A DNA stretch of 64,000 nt from Anaspis maculata. Taxonomy: Eukaryota; Arthropoda; Insecta; Coleoptera; Scraptiidae. How positions within the stretch are numbered: position 1 is the first letter of the stretch; every line of letters begins with the position of its first letter. Both the position numbers and the translations under genes were made by a program. The stretch is from assembly GCA_949128115.1 (NCBI GenBank), contig OX421963.1, forward strand, positions 39,849,979 to 39,913,978, in the 5' to 3' direction. Under the pieces are notes generated by a model. It worked only from the letters and a program-made list of their open reading frames with translations. It did not search any database and was not told the DNA's origin. Shown piece after piece: positions 1 to 12,222 of the stretch.

Positions 1-275
1 CCCCACCCCCCACAGTCTGACCCATTTCTGGATAGAATTTTGGAATTATTATTATTGCATATTATTGGACATCAAAAGATTGGAAAATTTCATGATTCTG
101 CTGTCAACGGTTCCGAAGATATTAAATAAAAACCATCTTCAGGGTACAACTTTTAGAGGGCTGTAACTCGCTTACGGAGCATTTTTTGACCTATGATTAT
201 GGGAACTTTTTTCCTTATTTTCAGCCGTAGAATCTGCTGGTGAAGTATTGCACGCTAATTATGGGACACCCTGTA
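1..275. repeat. End of a TA/CAGGGTG-type transposable element
   Basis: No gene is seen here. The segment ends with GGACACCCTGTATA, the inward-facing terminus shared by many TA-flanked elements in this window. The other end would lie left of the window. It also abuts the TSD of the next element at 276. Confidence 0.4.
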
Positions 276-283
276 TATGTAAT

Positions 284-1641
284 TAGTGATGCAAAATGCT
301 CGAGCACGTATTTTTGGAGAACGTTCTCGGAGCACAAACGAGCATGAACGAGAATAAACGAGCAGTAACGGGAAAAACCCGAGCATATATGTTTTTAAAC
401 AAATAATGAATGCTTTGAAATGCTTTTTCAGATAAATTCTGAAAGTTCTCAAGATTCTCAAAATTCTCAAATTTCTCAAGTTTCTCCGATATTTCTTTTG
501 AAATCAACCTTTTACCTAGGTACCTAACTAAAAAGAATTTTCCATGTTCTTTTCGAACCAAAAAATGATATTTAAACAGAGCAGTGCCCCATTGCAACAT
601 CGTAGTCCATATGCGTCGTTATATCGTATGCCTAGTCGATGATTTTTCAATATACAATGCATAAATAGCTATTTCCACGCAATATTTCGCTATCCGAAGC
701 AATTTGGTCTCATTTCTATGGCTGCAGTACATGTATCTAAAGTCCTTATGGAGTACACCTAAACTAAATACTTCAGAATTACTTGAAATCCATCGTGAAA
801 ATATTGAAGTACTTGTGAAGTACCTAACTGAAGTTCCTGTGAAGTACTTGAAGTATGGAGTATGGTGTACATGATTTTGCCTAGCAATCGACCACCTTTC
901 GGTTAGGTTAACCCATATTTAGAAGAAGAAAAAAGAACTTTTTTCACGCGACTATTTTGTTGCAGCGATTTTAAAAATTCGCGTGATGCCATGAGCGTTC
1001 CTATTGGCACTGCGCGTGGAACGAACACAGCATGCAAGTATCGCGGTGAGAAAAGTAGGGATGGAAGATGGGGCAGTGACGTCACCAGCGTTTTATTTGA
1101 TATTTTTGAGGCACTTAGAATAGAGATATCGCGCTGCAGCTTTCACTATAAATAGTATGAAAAAATGTAGTTTCATTTTAAAAAAATAAGAAAATGGAGT
1201 CCATTGGCCCATTTAACGATGTAAATACCTATCACACGTTGACCTTGGGTCAAAACGAGGTTCAAAATTGATACAGCAAAAACAAAACTTTGGTCAATTT
1301 TGAGTTATTTTTCCACGTGGGTTATAAAAACCTATCATGAATTTTGGATAAAAATGGTGAAATAAGTTGAAAAACTTGAAAACTGGAATTTTTCCAGTGG
1401 TTACTTCAACATTTCATGCAAAAATCGAAGCAAAATTGACCAACTTCCATTATTTTGGCTTAATTGTGCGGGAAGTGGGAGAAACCATTGGCCGGGATCG
1501 TGCTCGAGAACGTGCTGAAACTGCTGAATATGCTCAAAGTGCTTTTGAGGAGAACGTTCGCGCACAAGCGTTTTTTCGTGCGCGAACTTTCGCGAACGTT
1601 CTCAGGAGCATAAAAGGAACGTTCCCTTCCTCGCATCACTA
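284..1641. mobile_element. hAT-like non-autonomous element, 8-bp TSD TATGTAAT
   Basis: The termini TAGTGATGC at 284 and GCATCACTA ending at 1641 are inverted. They are flanked by identical copies of TATGTAAT (276-283 and 1642-1649). An 8-bp TSD with a TAGTG- start is typical of hAT elements. Near both ends are many short GAACGTTC and GAGCA/TGCTC words, like the subterminal transposase-binding repeats of hATs. No transposase is visible. Bases about 890-1185 match a second copy at about 27895-28150, so another repeat may be nested inside. Confidence 0.8.
890..1185. repeat. Dispersed repeat, copy 1
   Basis: It is similar to 27895-28150 in the same orientation. Shared blocks include GCGATTTTAAAAATTCG, a block around GTAGGGATGGA, GTCACCAGCGTTT and TTTTTGAGGCACTTAGAAT. 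It has no coding potential that I recognise. Confidence 0.65.
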
Positions 1642-1649
1642 TATGTAAT

Positions 1650-2174
1650 AGACAATAAAACATGAAATTTTTTGATGACTACGTGGAGAGGACAGTTCAG
1701 GATGTTCAGATGGCTAATGCGGCGATTTCCGGTCACCTGAACGTAATGAACGGAATGAACCTAATTTGTCTTGAACAATAAATTTCAAGTTACTCCACGT
1801 TTTAGCTCAGAAATGCCTTATATGTCAACACGACGAAGGTAATGTATGTACTTACTTACATCACAGCACCACACCTAAAAGTATTTCACTGAGTTTATCA
1901 CGGTTTATCACGTCAAGGAACAAATGAAGTTGGGAAACTCCCGTGAGCCGCGCCGCGGTGATCCGACGAAGGATGAGATTTAAAATATCCGCAATAACAT
2001 GTACTCGTATTATCCTCGAACAATATACAACTCTTAGCACTGTCACTCAAGCAACATCTGCCCTTTGCCACTATTATTAAGCCGTTAGGACGATTATATT
2101 CCAAAACATGCATAAAGTTTCAATTAGTTCTTAAGCTTTGCGAGCTGTTTCGCGGGAAGTTAAGTCTGGCTTTC
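1650..2174. other. Upstream region of the GPCR gene
   Basis: No repeat or gene was recognised in this stretch. It should hold the promoter and 5' untranslated region of the GPCR gene that starts at 2175. I see no convincing TATA box or other assignable element, and a further 5' non-coding exon cannot be excluded. Confidence 0.3.
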
Positions 2175-3487
2175 ATGTTACAGAAAATGGACAACTACAC
2201 GTACTACAACGAAACAGACAACGCGACAGAGTTCTGGACGTCCTACGATAACAGCCCTGAAATCCTGTTCAGCACTTTCGTGACCATCCTAGTCATCACA
2301 GCTCTTATAGCCATGATGGTCAACGTTGTGGTATTTGTCAGCGTTTATTGGATCCGCCGACCAATGCCTCCTATTTTGAAAATCAGCATCAGTTTGGCAG
2401 CGGCAGATGCGCTTAGTTCTTTGCTGTTCGCCGCCACATTGTGCATATACCTTCCAGCTATCGACATCAACTTGAGGTGGCTTCAGCTGTTCATGGAGAT
2501 GACGAAACTGAGTGGGATTCTGATAACAGTCACGCACTTGTTGGCTCTCAGCATCAACCACTACATAGGCATACTCAAACCTCTCCACTACAACTCCATA
2601 GTCACCAGGAGAAAAGTAACTGGAATCATAGTCCTGCTGTGGATATTTCCGACGATGTTTACGGTAGGTCGAGCCAAAGCTCTTGCTTTTTCTCATTATC
2701 TGTTTTACCATCCATCAGTCCTACCTATCTATCCCAAAAATCATAGACAAACAACTTACATAGGACCTCTTGCGATTTTGTAGTGTCCCTCGATCACGCT
2801 CAATCTTTCTTGACTTCTACAGCTGCTACAACAGACACGGAACAGCTTTCTGAGATTTCAACTTGTATTTTTTTTTTGTAGATATCGCTGTTCGTGTCAC
2901 AAAGCGATGATGACTATTGGACGGAAACGTTCGCAAACGTGCAGACAAACAGGACAACTTTTACCGATACGTTCCGCTTGCGAATGAGCTACTCGTCGTT
3001 CTTCATTGTGGCTATGGTCTTGATGGCCATTTGTTACATTCACATCCTCGTGATCGTTAGGCGGCAGCAGAACATATGGAAGAATCTGTCGAGGGTCGGC
3101 AGCACCAAATGGACCGGAAGAACCATCAAGGGCTGCCACAGCAGCAAGGCGAAGGAGCAAAAGCAGTTGGAGGGTAACATCCGGGCGATTTACACCACAT
3201 TGTTGATACTCGGCTCGTGCATTATCGGATGGCTGCCTGCGTTGCTGATGTTTGTTTTGATATGCAAAGAAGACTGTTACGTTCACGGCGAGGAGCTCGA
3301 GAACCTGAACAAAACGTATCTGAAACAGGTCCTTTCGATGCGGTGGCTTGAGAACATGCTGGTGGTGTTCAAAATGCTGGCTAATCCGATCATTTACAGC
3401 ATCCGAATGAAGGAAATACAGGTGGGTTTACAGTCTTCACTGCTTAAACGGGCGTTTAACGTAACGGGCATCCTAACTGAATCTTAA
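2175..3487 (+). CDS. Orphan class A (rhodopsin-like) G protein-coupled receptor, two exons
   Basis: A seven-transmembrane receptor at the plasma membrane; the ligand is unknown. Exon 1 is 2175-2663, ending before a GTAGGT donor. Exon 2 is 2882-3487, after a T-rich tract and TAG acceptor. Together they encode 364 residues in phase. The N terminus carries three N-glycosylation sequons (residues 7, 12 and 16), consistent with an extracellular end. TM1 spans about 31-58 with an Asn at 50, and TM2 about 68-92 with an Asp at 78. The DRY box at the end of TM3 is replaced by NHY (128-130). TM6 contains GWLP, and TM7 ends with NPIIY (331-335) followed by a basic helix 8. The start could instead be the in-frame ATG at 2187. 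The stop is followed after one base by a transposon TSD, so the 3' UTR is transposon-derived. NPIIY resembles adenosine/melanocortin-type receptors, but I cannot assign a subfamily. Confidence 0.85.
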
Positions 3488-3490
3488 CTA

Positions 3491-4437
3491 CCGTAAAATG
3501 GGGTGATTAGGGACGGGGGGGTGTTTAGGGACAAAAACCTGTAGAATGTAAATTAAATCTGAAACTTCCTTTGTTTTGATGGTAATTTGAATCAAAAAAA
3601 TGAACTGTACTAAGGATAAATGTGGTTATTCTGTAATAGGTTGGTTAACCTGATAAGTCATCAGACATGACGTATGACAGCTCAAGCTGTCAAGCGATAT
3701 TTTCGCGCCTTTTTTTCATCTGTGCGAACTTCACGTGCAGCACAGTTCTGAACGTAAGTATCAATATTTCACATTTTTTTATTACTGTTTCAACTATTTC
3801 TTATGGTGGGTCAAGTTCTACGTCCTCTATAGGATATTTTTTGTGACTGTACTACACTGTACACAAAATGGAACAAATAAATGAATTGACTTGATTTTAT
3901 GTTATTTTGATATCGTAGGTAGGATATGCCAAAAAAGTTTTTTTTTAGCAAGTGCAATTTTTTTCTTGATATGTAAGCATTACTGTCAGTTAAGGGCCTT
4001 TGTACGATTTTCAACAAAGCACACTGAATTTTGTACGTTTGAAAATGAAAGTTTGGTAAAAAATATAATTTTACACTTTTAGATGCCATTTTCGAACCTT
4101 TTCAAGGATTCAACTCCAAAAAAAAGCTATTATATATCATAAACCATATTTAAAAACCATGTATATGTCCCTATTCACCTCATTGAGTGAACGACTAGGA
4201 ACATTTGAGCGTTTTAAGTGATTGTTCCCATTCACCCCCCTTGAGGGGTGGATAGGGACACCATGTTTTTATTTTTTTTTCAAGAAAATTGGGAAAATGT
4301 TCACTTATTAGTGCAACACAATGATATTACGAGCTAAGACCCATATTTGTGTTATTTTTGTTTATTAAAAATAAATTTTTCTGAAATGGCGCGGGCAGTT
4401 GAATCCCGAAACTGTCCCTAATCACCCCATTTTACGG
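3491..4437. mobile_element. Tc1/mariner-like MITE, TA TSD, inserted at the GPCR stop codon
   Basis: The terminal inverted repeats begin CCGTAAAATGGGGTGATTAG at 3491, with the matching complement ending at 4437. TA lies on each side (3489-3490 and 4438-4439). Subterminal copies of the GGGAC/GTCCC motif occur near 3530, 4168 and 4250. No transposase is present. An AATAAA at 3876-3881 could serve as a polyadenylation signal for the GPCR transcript. Confidence 0.85.
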
Positions 4438-4439
4438 TA

Positions 4440-4703
4440 CCTACCTATTTGAATGAAATATGCCTTCCTGTACATTCCTGAATTCATGTTTAATTCATGT
4501 TTATGTGTTTAAAAAACTGTCGCGATTACTTTTGGGAAACCTACTTGAGGGCACTGCCCAAGGTTTTTTCATTATGGACATGTATGTCCTCAAAGATATA
4601 TGGCAAGCAATAAATATTAGACGTCAAATTTGAAATTCAAAAAACTTGAGTGAATTTTTGGTATGGTTGCTGGCTTTATGATGAAATGTATTATGCAAGG
4701 ATT
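4440..4703 (+). other. Displaced 3' flank of the GPCR gene
   Basis: This sequence followed the GPCR stop codon before the TA-flanked element inserted. It has an AATAAA at 4609-4614 that could be the ancestral polyadenylation signal. Nothing else was recognised. Confidence 0.35.
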
Positions 4704-7420
4704 CCTGCAGTAGTCTAGGCTCAATTTCTCAAAAGTGCTCTCTAAAGTGTGTTCAGCGGCATGGAAAGGTTACCGGTAGGCGATAAAACTTTTAGACTAA
4801 TTCGACCTCGCTGGATTTGAAAATCCCGGTTTCCAGAGCGAAAAATGGTGCCTTCTGGGGCGGAGCCCCTATTTTCCATATTTTTTTCAATCTCAAGTTT
4901 ACCCATTTTTTGGCGTTTAATCAGCTAGAACTCAAAGACCATAGTAGATATGGCATTTTTTCTCACATGATTCTGATGCTGGATCCTTTTTCAAGCCTTC
5001 AGAACAATTTTCCTCTTCTGAATGTTCATAGTTGTCTTTTCAAATCATTAGAAACCGAAGAAGTACAAAAATATGACACAAAAACTTCGACCTATGGGGA
5101 ACTACATCAGTTTTCCAAAATAAGTCCATACATATGCGAGATCATAAGTAGAGAAAACTTCCAAAAATATTTTGGGAAAGTTTGGTTACTCCACAACTCA
5201 CAGTTGAGGAGTTATGAATTTTTTAATCAACAGGCAAGTCATACATGCGCCGCGGCCGGCCCAGGGTAGGCGAGACGTGCCTAGTCTGCCCCGCGCGTTA
5301 ACGCGCGACGGCACGTTTGTAGAAGCAAAAAGCTCTAGGGCTAGGGTTTTCGAAAATCGTTGATTGCAGAGCTTCTATGAAGATCTGAGCCTTCTATTTA
5401 TTTCATATGATACATTAGAACTCGGAGATTTGAAACAGAGAGATTTGACTCTTGACTTCCAAGGAAAACGGATTTTTAAAGGTATTTAGGGTCTGCTTTA
5501 GGGTAGGTAATTTGAGTTTGCGGTGGTGAATTTATTTGTAGAACCGGCGTTAGACTCGCCTCATCATAATAAGATGTGATTGTGACGGGAGCTTTTTGTT
5601 AATATTGTGATGTCTATGCCTATTCAAATTGTTACAATGTTGACATCCTTGCATCAGTTATTGTGATAGATTGTCAGAGATTGAAAAATCCATCAAGCCG
5701 GTGATTTTACTGTTGAAGAATTTTTTGGTGTGGAAGTGTTGTTATAGTTCAGTTCTTGTATTCTAATTGTTCTGTTCTTGTTAGTTATTGTTCGTTTCTG
5801 TGTTGTGTATTGGATTTCTCCTTGTGGGATTTTTTCCCTCAGATTCACTCCCTTGGAGTTATCCCCTCGGACCTGAATCTCAAAGTGCCCCATGGAGACT
5901 TGTTTGGATCTCAACTTTCGAGAGTTGAACAGATACAAGTTCATCATCATCATCTGCGAAGCAAGGAAAAAAAATTGGCCTTGTGCAAATTGAGCGACAA
6001 AGGAAGGTCTCGACTGTTGAAACTTATTAGGAGCGGACAGTTCATGGAAACGGTAAACATGCTGAAATCATACGACGTGTGAAAGATCTCATTTCGGGTG
6101 AACATTAAGACCACCTAGAGTGCCTACCATAAAATATGCTTCTCATTTTTTACCAATGATGAACATATTGAGCGACTAAAGAAAACAAATCCAAACCAAC
6201 ATGGTGAGAACGACGATTATCGCAGTCACTCCTCCATTCTCGCCGAAATGTACATGTTGAAAAAAAAAACCTTCCTGCTTTACACGCCATAAGTGGAGCT
6301 GATGCAACATCACACCTGCAAAGTATATCTAAGCAGACGGCATGGAACATCTTCAAAGATCACTCGGATTTACTGACCAATCTTGGAAAAGTTCCTCTCT
6401 TTCAGCTAGTTCAGTCATGTCAAGTGAAGAATTCATGACTAGGTTATATAAAGTGAAATGATTGTGATGTTTACTTCATATCTTTTTTATGCTGTATCAT
6501 GCGTCATTGTTCGTGCAGCAAAAAAAAAATTATGCACCAACATTTGAAAAGGTATTTCTTTTGAAAATATTCAAGAATAATACTCAAGTGTTGTGATAAT
6601 TTGTATTTCTCTTACACAGATTCATACTGAACATGCATTCAACGTTTAAGCCAAGTAGGTACTCAATTTTAGGATCGCGGTATTTACCATAATGTCTCCA
6701 GCCAACATGTGTGCAAGTCACGTATAATTTTTTTGTGAAAATAATGGCTTGATAATTACTCCCACTGGCTCAACAGTGGGAGTAACTTTTTGACTCTGGT
6801 GATCACTTCGTCACTTTTTTAGCAAAACATTTTATAAGGTTGAACATCCCTCGAGCATCGATCGAGTTAGATACTCATCCCAAACAGCGTGCAATAAAAA
6901 TAATGAAACAGGTAGTTTTAGTTTTAGCCTCTAACATGTTCATAATATTATTCAGAAAAAAAGTTATTGCTGTTGTTTTGTATCACCCTGTCTAGTCTAT
7001 AAGAATACACGTGGCATTACGAAAATTCCGAGGAAAATTGTGAGGAAAATTGGACTGAACAAAAAAATATCCGTCTGTCTCCGATTGCTAGTAAAATTAC
7101 ACTAATAGAACAATTACCATGGAAAACGTATATCATGCATTTTAAACCACTTCCGCTGGATCAAGGGAGATCAAAAACCTAAAAAACGCCGCTTGAATCG
7201 TAATCCTAGGACTTCTAGAACCCTAAAACGACTCATTTCCGGTTTACTTGCCCCACTGTCCGCCATCTTGGATTTTGAAGCTTCCGGTAGAGTTTTTGAA
7301 GTGGAAACCAAAATTTTCGTATTCAGCAAGGTCAAATTAGTCTAAAACGTCATGTTGTCAAACAATAACGATAAATGCCGCTGAACTCTCTTATTTTCCA
7401 CTTTGTGCCTAGTCTACAGG
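4704..7420. mobile_element. Unclassified 2.7-kb element with long diverged inverted ends
   Basis: The left end starts near CCTGCAGTAGTCTAGGC (4704). It is mirrored by the complement of CCTGTAGACTAGGC ending at 7420. The similarity runs inward over about 170 bp through shared blocks such as GTTCAGCGGCAT, TTTTAGACTAATT and GGTTTCCA. No TSD was identified. Two plus-strand reading frames lie inside, 4817-5269 (150 codons) and 5756-6082 (108 codons); neither resembles a known protein. The second frame has a hydrophobic N-terminal half and a Lys/Arg-rich C-terminal half. A GC-rich patch at 5250-5310 stands out from the AT-rich surroundings. Confidence 0.5.
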
Positions 7421-7479
7421 AAGCCGTCGCGTTATTTGGAACGTTCGAAATTTTTCAAGCGTATTTAAGAGCGCCGGTC

Positions 7480-7716
7480 GTTTGCTATGAAATGTGCTCA
7501 CGCCTTCCTGCGGAACAGCCTTATTTTTAAGCAGAAATTCAGACTTAGTGATTTAATTTTTATATTTTAAAATTCTTGAAAAAAATACAAAAAAATCAAA
7601 CTCGCAGTCAATAAGTAGAGCCTTTTTTTCTCTTTTCAAATTCACCTCAACGATAAATTTCTGTTAGAAAATAAGGCTGTATCGCAGGAAGGCGTGAGTG
7701 CATTTCATAGCAAATG
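7480..7716. repeat. Inverted repeat, about 50-bp arms
   Basis: The sequence from 7480 to about 7532 reappears as its complement at about 7668-7716 (TTTGCTATGAAATG against CATTTCATAGCAAA). The loop is AT-rich. It directly abuts the foldback MITE at 7717. Confidence 0.7.
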
Positions 7717-8053
7717 ATGGAGTTAAATTGGTGAAATAAGGCGTTGCGAAATCAATCGCTGTGGGCGTATCCCTTGACAGAAATTTACCATTCCGGTCTC
7801 TTTCGAAAGCTACAAGGATGTACTTTGGTTTGAGCTCATTGGCATTTCCAAAATCCAATAAAAAATTGATTTCGGAAATTTTGAAATTTGAAAAAATATA
7901 TTTTTAGATTTTGGAAATGCCAATAGACTCAGACCAAAGTACATCCTTACAGCTTTTGAAAGAGATCTGAATGGTAAATTTCTGTCGAGGAATAAGCCCA
8001 CAGCGATTGATCCCGCAACCGTAACGCCTTGTTTTACCAATACTTTAAGTCCC
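7717..8053. mobile_element. Foldback MITE, copy 1 of a two-copy family
   Basis: The two halves are complementary over about 150 bp each. Shared blocks are AATTGGTGAAAT near the left end and its complement near the right end, and AAGGATGTACTTTGG against CCAAAGTACATCCTT around the centre. The element at 53233-53538, in a Twinkle intron, is a clear relative with the same blocks in the same order. Confidence 0.75.
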
Positions 8054-11000
8054 TCGTTCCGATCGATTAGTAACTTCCAAATTCGGCAAAAAGGAACACA
8101 ACAAGAGAATCAGGACAAATCTGCTGTTGCAGTTTTTCACCATTTCCGAGTCGGGCGTTACGAATTTTGGAATTTTCTCTTGGCCGTTGTAACTCGGGAG
8201 GACCGCTTACCCAAGTTTTGACCAGGACGACCCGAATTTGGTGCAGGACTTTAGTTGGACCATCTTTTCTGCTCGGGGATCGACTTTTTTGAAAAATTTC
8301 AATTGATATCAAAAGTAGATTGCATTGGCCGTCGTGTAGGCCCATACTCAAATGCGACGCGGTTCCGGTTTTCCGGCAGATTTTTTTCTAAATGGAACTC
8401 ACACATTCCGTAGTTTCAAAAAAAATGCACAGCAAACTTCGACATGCGGTAAGCCCCACGAAATATTCATTTCAGGAACAGACTTGCCGCAAGTCATAAT
8501 TGTAGAAAGGATTAAATTACTTTTTGTGAAGAAAATTTTTCAAATCGAACTAACGGTTTTCGAATTTTCCACCCTGGAAAAACTGTAAAAATTCCTCACT
8601 TAAAACCAGTGAACAAATTTTCACCATTTTTTTTTTAAACAAGAGGTAACTCGTTCTTGAACATCTTACAACGATTTTTCCCAATTATCCGATAGTTCAA
8701 CGGTTGAAAATCCAAAACCCGCTCATCGACATTGGAGTCAAATGATAAAGCTTAAAATAAAGCCTTAATTGACGATTTTTACAATGATGATTTAGAAAAG
8801 ACTGAGTTTTTTCCAGAAATTCAAATTTTCTGGGAAAAATTTTGAATTTCCTGCAAATGTGTTCCATTCCTCAAGAATGCAGCTTCCTGAAGAGCCTTCC
8901 AGCCTTTGAAACTGCAGCTTCCACTCGAAGGGACGACGTCTCGAACAAAAATTCCCATAAGTTGTTGAATACTAGTCGGGAAACTGAAATGATTTGATTT
9001 CTGAAAACTTTTTAAAACGAACAAGCATCTATTTTGAACTGTTGAGTGTTTTCAAAGCTAACTCACGATACAGGGTGAAGCACAAATTTTAGAAATCCCC
9101 GTTCTTCAAAAACAACCGCAAAAAGTTCTAATGGTTCTTAAACTGACGTTAAAATAAAAAACTGTCTACGTTGCAAATTGGGAACTATACTCGGATCACT
9201 GTCCGCATGCATGTACTCCTTACGACAAATTGCACAATTAGGTATTTTTGAAACGCCTGTTTTAGCTTTGCTTCGAGTAAAGGCATCTCGCTTAGAAGTG
9301 AGTTGTGTGGTTCCATTAGTGAATGGCGGAGCAGGACACAGGTGGAAAAAAATTATATTTGGGTATCTGGTGAATGACTGTAATTTTTCGTGTGGATCCG
9401 CAAGGGCAACTAAATTACATATTACTAGAATGGTGGTTGTGAATCGAAGACAATTTTCTATAGGGCTGTGTCGGACAGACATGGTGCAGGAAATTGTTTT
9501 CTATTTCTCAATTGTATTTGGAAACAATGCCACACATAGTTTGAGCGTGAAATACAATGAACGAGCTGCAGACGTTCCCCAATCCCCAGACGCTGACATC
9601 TAACAAAAATACGCTGGCGAGTGGCGGATTCTAGATTTCTACCGCGTAAGTACAATGACGTCGCGTATGTGTCGAGTCACCATCGCGACACACTTGGATA
9701 AATTTGGAATTTTTGAGATATCCATGTGCAGTATTTAGCAGTTCATGGTCTAAACGTATGTACAAGAAGGACCACAGAGACTTTTCGAATTAATAACAAA
9801 TCCATAAAAGTGAGGTCAGGTGACGGCGTTCCGTTCACGTAAAATCACCACGTAAAAGTTGAAAGTTGCAGTCTACGAAAGTTGCTCAACTTTAAAGGTC
9901 ATGGCCCAAGGCTCAAGGTTGGAACGTCCATTCTGGTCAGCGTCTGGAGAATGCCTACGCCTAGGTCCATTATATTAAGGCCTAGACTTTTTTTTTGCAT
10001 TTCAGCGCAAAACTTTACCAGGCTCTCTGTCGAAAGCTGGAGCGATTGTTCATTTTCTGAAACAAAAAACTGAATTTCTCGAAAATTGGATTTTTAAAAT
10101 AGACATTATGTCGCCAAAGATATTTTAGTTGGCCCCTATTTTTTCCACTTTTTTCGTAGACAGGTTTATCCGAGGGTCATGCCAGAAGAAAAACGACACA
10201 ATAAAGGTTTTCTTCTATGATTAGTCGACTTCTTATGGGCAGATTAAGTCAAAATCGGCCAAAATGGAGAAAATTATACTTAGACCTACCCATAAAATAT
10301 CTACTACTAAGTACTGATAACGTACTTACTGCTTTGACTTCTTAAGAGTCTCCCACGATTTCAGTTAATAAAAAGTAACATTTATCCACAACGAATTGGA
10401 TCGAAGTACGATCTGATGCATTTTTTGAAATCAGACAAAGCTCTTCGCTCCCTTCAATTTGAACATGAAATTGCAGCTTTTTCCGACTTTTTTCTATTGC
10501 GTTTTTTTCTTGTTCACAGGAAGGAACCAAACACATGCGTTCGGCTCTGGCCAGAATTTTTTGTCCATCAAGACCTGACAGCCGCAATTACACTTTGGCC
10601 TCGCGGCGGTCCCTGAACACCCCAAACTCCAATAACTCGCTACTACGAGGGACCCGGGTGAGGACATCGATAAATAACAGTGGACACACCAGCCATATCA
10701 GCATAGGACGCTCAGAGCTGGTTAACACTCTTTTATAAACGATATGGCATTTTTCATTGTGTAAAAAAGTGCTGTTGGGAAAACAGTGCACAGACCGTGT
10801 GTGAATCGGAGCAATTCGATGTGCGTGATTCCCTGTAGACCTGATGCTGTGCAAACTCCGAAAAAATGGTTGTGAATGAATTTCTAGTCTACCTAGCATG
10901 ACGCAGCTCTCCTTCTCTTTTTCCCTTTGATGGTTCTCACCGAAGCAGTTATTGGAAACTTTGATTGAATTTTTCTAAATAAATGTTTACTTGATATTCA

Positions 11001-11295
11001 CTGCGGGGGTGTTTTATTGGTTTTTAATTTATTGATCATGTTGCTTTTTATCCTGTGTGATCAAAAAACGTGAATTCATCATATCAAAGGTCAATCACGA
11101 ACAGGTAGAGCTCGTATTTTCATCTCTGTTAACTTAAATCAGAAGGTCGAGTGCCACAGATACAATTGTTATAGCAATCGTTGATATGATGTTTGAGAAA
11201 CATAAAAAAAAAAATGTTTTGAACAGTGCCGAAGCTAGGTTGTACCTATAGGTTATACAACCTACAAGCGAAGCAGTCCTGTGTGTAAAGGCTAA
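8054..11295. other. 3.2-kb stretch with no supported gene
   Basis: AT-rich DNA with several short open frames on both strands and no recognisable domain. A minus-strand frame at 9138-9482 (114 codons) starts with a short hydrophobic stretch and contains a CAIC motif, but I see no splice context or family. GATACAGGGTGAA at about 9069 is a possible end of a CAGGGTG-type element. No partner end was identified. Confidence 0.3.
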
Positions 11296-12222
11296 AGCTA
11301 CGGTTTCTTGGGACCGTGTGCGACGCACAACTCACACGCGTTGAAGTCTAGCTCATGTATTCAAGTGTAAGTGGTTTCTTGGGTTCTGCTCAACTAAGCG
11401 CACAGACAACTCACACGCCGACGTTGTGCGTTCTAATCTGTTTGATTTAGATTTCGACGCAGTCAGTCGGTGTGAGTTACCGAAGGAGGCATCATGAGTG
11501 CCAAATTTTCTTCTTCAGAGGATAATAAACTGGTTCTTTTTTATTCATTCCCAAACAATCTTTTCTATACTGTCGGGGTGAAGGCACCTTCAGATTTTCT
11601 TTCAACAAACAATGAGTTGACTTTCTTGTTTTCTGGCTTATGAAGTGATAGAGTAGCATTTCTTCGTCTTCGTCATACTGTCATACTCGGATAGTAGGAC
11701 CACTACAGCCTTTATCCTTTTTTTCTCTAAGACTCATGCCGTATGCCCGTAGCACAGAACAGCCCCAGCAAGACTGAAGAAGTTCTGTTTTTTCTGCAAA
11801 CCTTCGACCTTCGACTAAGAGGTCGAAGGTCCAAAAAATTACCATTTTTTAAACCGTTGCTTTTTCATAATTTTTTTGCTGGACCATATATTTTCAAGGC
11901 CTAGGAACACAATGCATCAAGTTTCCAGAATGTGTCATGCACCAGTGGCATACCAGAAGGCTGCGAAGGGGCCGAGGTGCGATTTTTCGCAAATCTTATG
12001 GTAAACCGTAACTAACACTTTTTTTGAAATGTTAGGTATCATTTCTGACAAAATCGCACATTCTGATTCCAAAAATAAGTATGAAATTTTGATAGAGACA
12101 TGTTTGAACCGGTTTTCTCAGAAAAACATGATTATTTTTACCCTCAAAATTGATGTTTTGTTGTTCTACTTCTATACCATTGTTCAATGTTATTATTACT
12201 ATGATTTTGACTTAGTCAGTTA

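Noticed and set aside
9138..9482. Minus-strand 114-codon frame with a hydrophobic N terminus and CAIC motif, possibly a small secreted protein
   Set aside because: A plus-strand frame of similar length overlaps it. There is no family resemblance, no splice context and no neighbouring evidence.
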